Source: Ectothiorhodospiraceae bacterium (GTDB lineage: Bacteria > Pseudomonadota > Gammaproteobacteria > Nitrococcales > Aquisalimonadaceae). From it: a stretch of 40,588 bases of DNA. Positions 35,970 to 40,588 of this stretch are shown in pieces; position 1 is the stretch's first letter, and each line of letters opens with the position of its first letter. Both the position numbers and the translations under genes were made by a program. The notes under the pieces were generated by a model. The model did not search any database. It was not told the DNA's origin and was given only the letters and a program-made list of their open reading frames with translations. The stretch is taken from the NCBI GenBank assembly GCA_020831845.1, contig JAFIFV010000028.1, positions 1 through 40,588 on the forward strand. Reading direction: 5' to 3'.

Positions 35970-36579
35970 GCACACGTCCGTGGACGACACCACCTGGGTG
36001 GACCTGCTGCGCCATGGCGAGCCCGCCGGCGGTTCGTATTTCCGAGGCAGCACCGACGATCCGCTGACCGACCGCGGCTGGGCCCAGGCCCGCACCGCCG
36101 CAGCGGACGGAGACTGGGATCTCATCCTCAGCTCCGACCTGCAACGCTGCCTGCGATTTGCGGAAACACTGGCGGAAGAACGCCGCCTGCCGCTGACCGT
36201 CGATGCCCGGTTCCGCGAAATGCATTTCGGTGACTGGGAGGCCCTACGCGCCGACGACATCCCCGACCGTGCCGCGCTGCAGGCTTTCTGGGCCGACCCC
36301 GACGGCCACACGCCGCCCGGCGGGGAATCCGTGCCGACGCTGATCACCCGCGTGAACACGGCACTGGACCAGATCCTGGAACGGCATCGGGGGCAGCGCA
36401 TCCTGCTGGTCTCCCATGCCGGCGTCATCCACGCCGTCATCGCGCGAACGCTGGGTATCAACATGGCGGCCGCCATGCGCGGGTTCCACATCCCCCACGC
36501 CTGCCGCACGCGGTTGCGGGTGGACCGTGGCCCGCAGGGCGATATGCGCTGCATCTGCCACCACGGAGCGCCGGGCTGA
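35959..36579 (+). CDS. cobC: Alpha-ribazole phosphatase (histidine phosphatase family)
   Basis: A 206-residue phosphoglycerate-mutase-like phosphatase. LLRHGEPAGG has the catalytic RHG, SSDLQRCLRFAETLAEERRL and FREMHFGDWEAL are standard, and VSHAGVIHAVIA gives the second catalytic His. It removes the phosphate from alpha-ribazole phosphate or from adenosylcobalamin phosphate. It lies between cobT and cobS and overlaps both (TGATG with cobS). Confidence 0.93.
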   Translation: MAARHTSVDDTTWVDLLRHGEPAGGSYFRGSTDDPLTDRGWAQARTAAADGDWDLILSSDLQRCLRFAETLAEERRLPLTVDARFREMHFGDWEALRADDIPDRAALQAFWADPDGHTPPGGESVPTLITRVNTALDQILERHRGQRILLVSHAGVIHAVIARTLGINMAAAMRGFHIPHACRTRLRVDRGPQGDMRCICHHGAPG

Positions 36580-37346
36580 TGCTGCATGCCTTCGCCGTCG
36601 CACTCACCCTGCTCACACGCCTGCCGGTCCGGCTGCGCCGGACGCCGGATGACCGCAGCCAGGGCCTGGCGGTTGCCATGTATCCGCTGGTGGGCCTGGT
36701 GCTCGGCGCCCTGATGTGGCTACTGGCCGCCGGCCTGGACCTGCTTGCCGCTCCCTCCCTGCTGAGCGCGATACTGCTGGTGACGCTGTGGGTGGCGATC
36801 ACGGGCGCCCTGCATCTGGACGGCCTGGCGGACAGCGCGGACGCCTGGCTGGGAGCGCACGGCGACCGCGAGCGCGCGCTGCGCATCATGAAAGACCCGG
36901 CCTGCGGCCCCGCCGGCGTGGTTTCGCTGCTGTTGGTGTTACTGCTGAAGACGGCGGCCATCACCGCCCTGCTTGATGCGGCTGCGCCACTTTGGTGGCT
37001 GCTCGCAGCGCCGGTCCTCGGCCGCGGCGCCTGCGCCGCATTGTTCCTGTGCCTGCCCTATGTACGTGACCAAGGGCTGGGGGCGACAGCGGCCGGCAAT
37101 CTCCGGCGCCGCCTGACCTGGGGCATGGTGATCGGCACGGGCCTAGTGGTATGCGTTCCTGTCGGCCTGGCAGGCATCGTAGCGCTGGCGTGCGCCGCGC
37201 TGTGTCTCGGCGTGATCTGTCGTGGATTGCGGCGCTGGCTGGGCGGTTTCACCGGGGACACTGCCGGGGCGACGCTGGAGCTGGTGGAAACGGCAACTCT
37301 GGTCGCGCTGGCGCTGACCGTCACGGCCCAGGTCGGACTCCCTTGA
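36579..37346 (+). CDS. cobS: Adenosylcobinamide-GDP ribazoletransferase CobS
   Basis: A 255-residue membrane enzyme that joins adenosylcobinamide-GDP and alpha-ribazole, the last step of nucleotide-loop assembly. Family features: ALTLLTRLPVRL near the N-terminus, TGALHLDGLADSADAWLGAH (metal-binding Asp residues) and RALRIMKDPACGPAGVVSL. Several membrane helices follow. Its last 26 bases overlap the end of cobU, which is convergent. Confidence 0.96.
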   Translation: MLHAFAVALTLLTRLPVRLRRTPDDRSQGLAVAMYPLVGLVLGALMWLLAAGLDLLAAPSLLSAILLVTLWVAITGALHLDGLADSADAWLGAHGDRERALRIMKDPACGPAGVVSLLLVLLLKTAAITALLDAAAPLWWLLAAPVLGRGACAALFLCLPYVRDQGLGATAAGNLRRRLTWGMVIGTGLVVCVPVGLAGIVALACAALCLGVICRGLRRWLGGFTGDTAGATLELVETATLVALALTVTAQVGLP

Positions 37347-37845
37347 GGTAGGTCGGCAAGCCGGCCACGGTCAGCACCACGGTATCGCAGTGTGCGGCCA
37401 GTTGCTGATTCAGCAGGCCCAGGCGGTCGGCGAACTGCCGCGTCAGCGCGTCCATGCCGATGGTACCGAGCCCCACCTCGTTGCTGACGATGACCACCGG
37501 GCCGGGGTAGCCGCCCAGCGCCGCCAGGAACCCCTCGATCCCCGGCTCCACTTCGCCGGCATGCAGCAGATTGCTCAACCACAGGCTCATACAATCCACC
37601 AGCAGGCAGGGCGCGGGGCCAGCGTGCCGTGCCAGTACGCCCGCGAGATCCAGCGACTCCTCCACCAGCCCCCACCCCTCCGGCCTGCGCTGCCGGTGTC
37701 GCCGGATGCGTTCCGACATTTCGCCGTCCAGGGCTTCCGCCGTGGCCACGTACACCACCGGCGCGCGCGAGGCCGTTGCCAACTGCTCCGCCAGCAGGCT
37801 CTTGCCCGAGCGGATCCCCCCGAGTACGAGAGCGTGATGCGCCAA
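37321..37845 (-). CDS. cobU: Adenosylcobinamide kinase/guanylyltransferase CobU (CobP)
   Basis: A 174-residue bifunctional P-loop enzyme that makes adenosylcobinamide-GDP, the substrate of CobS. Motifs: LVLGGIRSGKSLLAEQLA, VYVATAEALDGEM, RIRRHRQRRPEGW, LLVDCMSLWLSNLL and VSNEVGLGTIGMDALTRQFA. I place the start at TTG 37845 because GAGGGG lies nine bases before it and the protein then begins at the P-loop strand as family members do; ATG codons further up would add unrelated residues. It is oriented against cobTCS, although it works between CbiB and CobS. Confidence 0.92.
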   Translation of the reverse strand: MAHHALVLGGIRSGKSLLAEQLATASRAPVVYVATAEALDGEMSERIRRHRQRRPEGWGLVEESLDLAGVLARHAGPAPCLLVDCMSLWLSNLLHAGEVEPGIEGFLAALGGYPGPVVIVSNEVGLGTIGMDALTRQFADRLGLLNQQLAAHCDTVVLTVAGLPTYLKGVRPGP

Positions 37846-38022
37846 GACGTGTTTCCCCTCTGTTCCACCTGCGCGCAGTGTAACCGCCCACCCGGCAAAA
37901 CGTATTGAGACGATGCCGGGGCTCTGGTACTTTTCCCTCGTTGTCATGTCTCTGTCACGCATGACACCCGGCGCACCGGAACGCGCCATTGTTCCCCGCA
38001 ACAACAGCAAAGGATTGCAGCC

Positions 38023-39975
38023 ATGGCCAAGGACACCGGCAAACCCGCCGCCCGGCTCACCGACATGGGCGACAAGCACGACGGCTTCCCCGCCACCCCC
38101 ATCATGGAGGGCAGCCCCGCCGTGCTGATCAACGGCCGCCCGGCGGCACGCCAGGGTGATGCCCTGGTCCCCCACACCAAACCGAAGAAGCCCTCGCACC
38201 CGAGGAACATCGCCGAGGGCAGCGCCAGCGTGTTCATCAACGGCAAGCCCGCTGCCCGTCTGGGCGACGCCATCAGCTGCGGCGGCGTGATCATCGGCGG
38301 CTCCGGCAATGTCTTCATCGGCGACCGGCCGAAGAACACCAACCCCATCCTGCCCGAGGAATGGGATGCCTACATGCATCACCTGATCAAGGACAGGATC
38401 ACCAGAAGCCTCTACCAGCGCCAGGAGCTTGCGGCCTCGCTGGCGGTGAAGTTCCGGGGCGAATCCGGCGGCATCGCCTCCTGGCAGTGGTACTACACCC
38501 GCATGCTGGGCCGGGAGGAAGCGCTACCGGCGCTCTCGGAACTCCACGACCCGCTGCAGCGCAAGGGCCTGCTGCGCGCCCGCAAGGAGGACCGGGACTT
38601 CCGCGCCCTGATCGGCCAGGTGGAGGAAGAAGAGGAGGAGGTGGAACTGCCGAAGGAAACGCTCTACATCGGCGTGTTCTTCGACGGCACCTGGCGGGAC
38701 CGGGAGGTGGATGCGGCGCGTAGTGATGCGGATATCTCCAATATTGCCAAGCTCTATGATCTGTACGACGAGTACCCAGCAACTCAAAAAGCTATCTACA
38801 TTCGCGGCATCGGCATAGAGACCCGTGCCCCCGTCAACCTCCCGACCCAAGGCGGCTACTACTCGGGCACCGATGTGCCGGTGCAGGAACCGGCCATGAC
38901 GCTGCCGGACGGCCGCGAAGTGGAGCACCCCGTCCTGGGGAGTGCCTTCGCCGTGGGCCACTCAGGCGCCAGTGAACGGATCCGCGAGGCGCTGGATGAA
39001 GTCGTGCAGGCCATGGGCGATCCGGACTATTACGACTGGGTGGTCCTGGACGTCTTCGGTTTCAGCCGCGGAGCCGCTTTGGCCCGCCACTTCGTCAACG
39101 TGATCAACGATGCCGTACCCACCCGCTGGCACCCGCACGACTGGCCTTTCCAACTGCCAATGGAAGTCCGCTTCGTGGGGCTATTCGACACGGTGGCCAG
39201 CCTCTATATCCCACGCAACAACCACACCTTCGATTTCAACATCAACCTGGGCGCCGGCAGCGCACAGCGAGTGGTGCATCTTACGGCCGCCCACGAGGTG
39301 CGGGCGAACTTCCCGCTCAGCTCATTGGCGGACGCCAACGGCAGCCTACCCGGCAACTTCACGGAACACTCCCTGCCCGGCGTGCACGCCGATCTCGGCG
39401 GCGGCTACGAGAACCCGAACCCCGAGACAGGCGAGAACGTGGAGTGGATCCCACTGCGCCGTCACGTCGGCGTGCTGAGCCGCGACGCCTACGCCCGGCC
39501 CTACGGCGGCGCAGCGGAGTTCGCCTCTCTGCCCTATGGCGAATGGCGCAGTCAGACGCTCCGCGCCTACCAGCGGCAGACTGAAGCCGAGGGACGCACT
39601 GTGCGGGAGTTCGGCGACCACATCATCGAGGGGGAAGAACGGCACACGCGAAAGGAACTTGCGATTCACTATCTGCACATGATGCATGAGTATGCTGTTC
39701 AGGCCGGGGTACCTCTCCGCGCGCTGAACCCGGAAGGAAGAGAGGGCCACCGAATCCCGCCCGACTTGACGCGGAGATACCAACGCTGGGAGTCGGCAGG
39801 ATCAGATTTGTCGGCGGCACGGAATACAGCCTTCCTGGGAACGTATATCCACACTTCCGAACAGCGGGGCAGCCTGGTCAACGCACCTACGCGCTCCGGC
39901 CTGCGCGAGGTTATTGCAAACACGCAGAGGGACAGTCAGGCAGAAGCGCCAGCGCAGGAGTTGGCGGAACGATGA
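38023..39975 (+). CDS. PAAR-domain T6SS lipase effector (DUF2235/Tle1-like)
   Basis: A 650-residue fusion. Residues ~10-105 are a PAAR domain (SPAVLINGRPAARQGDALVP, VFINGKPAARLGDAISCGGV, GGSGNVFIG), the conical tip of the VgrG spike. A helical linker with an acidic run (EEEEEE, 201-206) leads to an alpha/beta-hydrolase of the DUF2235 type from ~212 (IGVFFDGTWRD). The putative triad is Ser348 (GFSRG), Asp389 (VGLFDT) and His455 (PGVHADLGGGY), as in Tle1 phospholipases. An AAAGGA ribosome-binding site precedes the ATG. No other T6SS gene is in the window, so the effector may be an orphan served by a distant apparatus. Confidence 0.87.
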   Translation: MAKDTGKPAARLTDMGDKHDGFPATPIMEGSPAVLINGRPAARQGDALVPHTKPKKPSHPRNIAEGSASVFINGKPAARLGDAISCGGVIIGGSGNVFIGDRPKNTNPILPEEWDAYMHHLIKDRITRSLYQRQELAASLAVKFRGESGGIASWQWYYTRMLGREEALPALSELHDPLQRKGLLRARKEDRDFRALIGQVEEEEEEVELPKETLYIGVFFDGTWRDREVDAARSDADISNIAKLYDLYDEYPATQKAIYIRGIGIETRAPVNLPTQGGYYSGTDVPVQEPAMTLPDGREVEHPVLGSAFAVGHSGASERIREALDEVVQAMGDPDYYDWVVLDVFGFSRGAALARHFVNVINDAVPTRWHPHDWPFQLPMEVRFVGLFDTVASLYIPRNNHTFDFNINLGAGSAQRVVHLTAAHEVRANFPLSSLADANGSLPGNFTEHSLPGVHADLGGGYENPNPETGENVEWIPLRRHVGVLSRDAYARPYGGAAEFASLPYGEWRSQTLRAYQRQTEAEGRTVREFGDHIIEGEERHTRKELAIHYLHMMHEYAVQAGVPLRALNPEGREGHRIPPDLTRRYQRWESAGSDLSAARNTAFLGTYIHTSEQRGSLVNAPTRSGLREVIANTQRDSQAEAPAQELAER

Positions 39976-40586
39976 GGAACACAAGCAAGAGACTACTCCG
40001 CTTTCTAATGTGGCTGCCGCTGCTAGCCGCCCTCGCTGGCTGCGCCTCCAGTCCTGGGCCGCCCTATCCCTATGCGTTTATAACCGGGGGGGGACCAGAG
40101 GGCTGGCCTGTCTGGGTCGAAGACCTAGTCTTCGACGAAAGTTTACGCGTTCCCGCGGGCTCAATCAGTGGGCGCAGTTCTTGGGACTTACCTCCGGAGG
40201 GCGGGAAAACCGCCGTAATGGGGCCTCGCCCTGTCCCCAACTCTATGTCCGCACGCTGGTTCTCCCACCGCACGCTGACCTTCTACGAGATCGATCTGGA
40301 ACTGCCTGAAGACACGGAAGAACGGGTACATGAGTTCTACAGGCAGCACCCACCCTCCGACTACAGACATGCTCTGATGGTGGGCATTTCTGGGGATGGT
40401 CGCGTGCGGCTCTGGTGGCGGGCCATATGCAGAGGGTTCTGCGGAGACGATCCCGCCTACCTCCCCATCGTCAAGGAAGCGGTGGGGCAGCAAAAAGATG
40501 TGGATCCGGAGAAATACCGGGTTTGGACCGAGGAACTCCGCGAACTCGGCCGCATCCCCCCAGACCCGGAGCCACCTCCGCGTTAG
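39972..40586 (+). CDS. DUF2931-type lipoprotein, probable immunity protein
   Basis: A 204-residue lipoprotein: positive N-terminus, hydrophobic stretch and lipobox LAGC (Cys near 24). The body has WPVWVEDLVFDES, PAGSISG and FYEIDLELPEDTEERVHEFY, which look like DUF2931. The start overlaps the effector stop as ATGA, so both are made together. A periplasmic lipoprotein encoded straight after a lipase effector is the usual layout of Tle/Tli pairs. The gene ends two bases before the window does; further immunity copies could follow outside. Confidence 0.8.
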   Translation: MRNTSKRLLRFLMWLPLLAALAGCASSPGPPYPYAFITGGGPEGWPVWVEDLVFDESLRVPAGSISGRSSWDLPPEGGKTAVMGPRPVPNSMSARWFSHRTLTFYEIDLELPEDTEERVHEFYRQHPPSDYRHALMVGISGDGRVRLWWRAICRGFCGDDPAYLPIVKEAVGQQKDVDPEKYRVWTEELRELGRIPPDPEPPPR

Positions 40587-40588
40587 GG

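Overview
The window is about 40.6 kb of GC-rich, densely coded chromosome, most likely from a gammaproteobacterium. Support for this comes from the Pseudomonas-type amidase regulon, a TorF-family outer-membrane protein, a cytochrome c5-like protein, TonB-dependent B12 uptake and a PAAR-type T6SS effector. I cannot fix the genus; a halophilic or Ectothiorhodospira/Halomonas-like lineage is only a guess. No tRNA, rRNA, CRISPR array or transposase gene was seen.

Nitrogen half (1-24.6 kb, nearly all on the minus strand). Palindromic repeats (4-272) lie downstream of urtABCDE, a complete urea ABC importer. Next comes a urease operon that begins with a TorF-family outer-membrane protein and continues ureD-A-B-C-E-F-G. 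A membrane-anchored cytochrome c and a divergent M24 metallopeptidase-like protein (creatinase/ectoine-hydrolase type) separate this from an amide module: a second Urt-type importer (Tat-exported binding protein, two permeases, two ATPases), then aliphatic amidase amiE and the Clp-like ATPase amiB. Upstream are amiC and amiR, the amide sensor and the ANTAR antiterminator. The content resembles the Pseudomonas aeruginosa amiEBCRS operon, but the AmiS channel is absent and an ABC importer sits in its place.

Control logic read from the DNA. urtA, the TorF-ure operon and amiCR each have a sigma-54 -24/-12 element preceded by two NtrC-like sites (one good, one weaker) whose centres lie 32 bp apart. 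This predicts joint induction under nitrogen limitation. In addition, both amiCR and the amide importer operon have an untranslated leader with a hexaloop hairpin of the ANTAR type (A at loop position 1, G at 4) that overlaps the 5' arm of an intrinsic terminator. AmiR is therefore predicted to antiterminate its own operon and the amide operon when AmiC releases it on binding amide. A 276-bp MITE-like element with two related internal hairpins sits between amiR and the amide-operon leader.

Cobalamin half (24.6-37.9 kb). A cobalamin riboswitch precedes btuB-btuF-btuC-btuD-cobB-cobO-cobQ on the minus strand. Upstream are cbiB and a CobD/CobC-type aminotransferase (minus), then cobT, an alpha-ribazole phosphatase gene and cobS (plus), with cobU convergent to cobS. 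Together these cover B12 import, late corrin amidation, adenosylation and nucleotide-loop assembly; the early corrin-ring genes are not in the window.

The right end (38.0-40.6 kb) holds a PAAR-lipase fusion typical of a type VI secretion effector and an overlapping lipoprotein gene that is its likely immunity partner.
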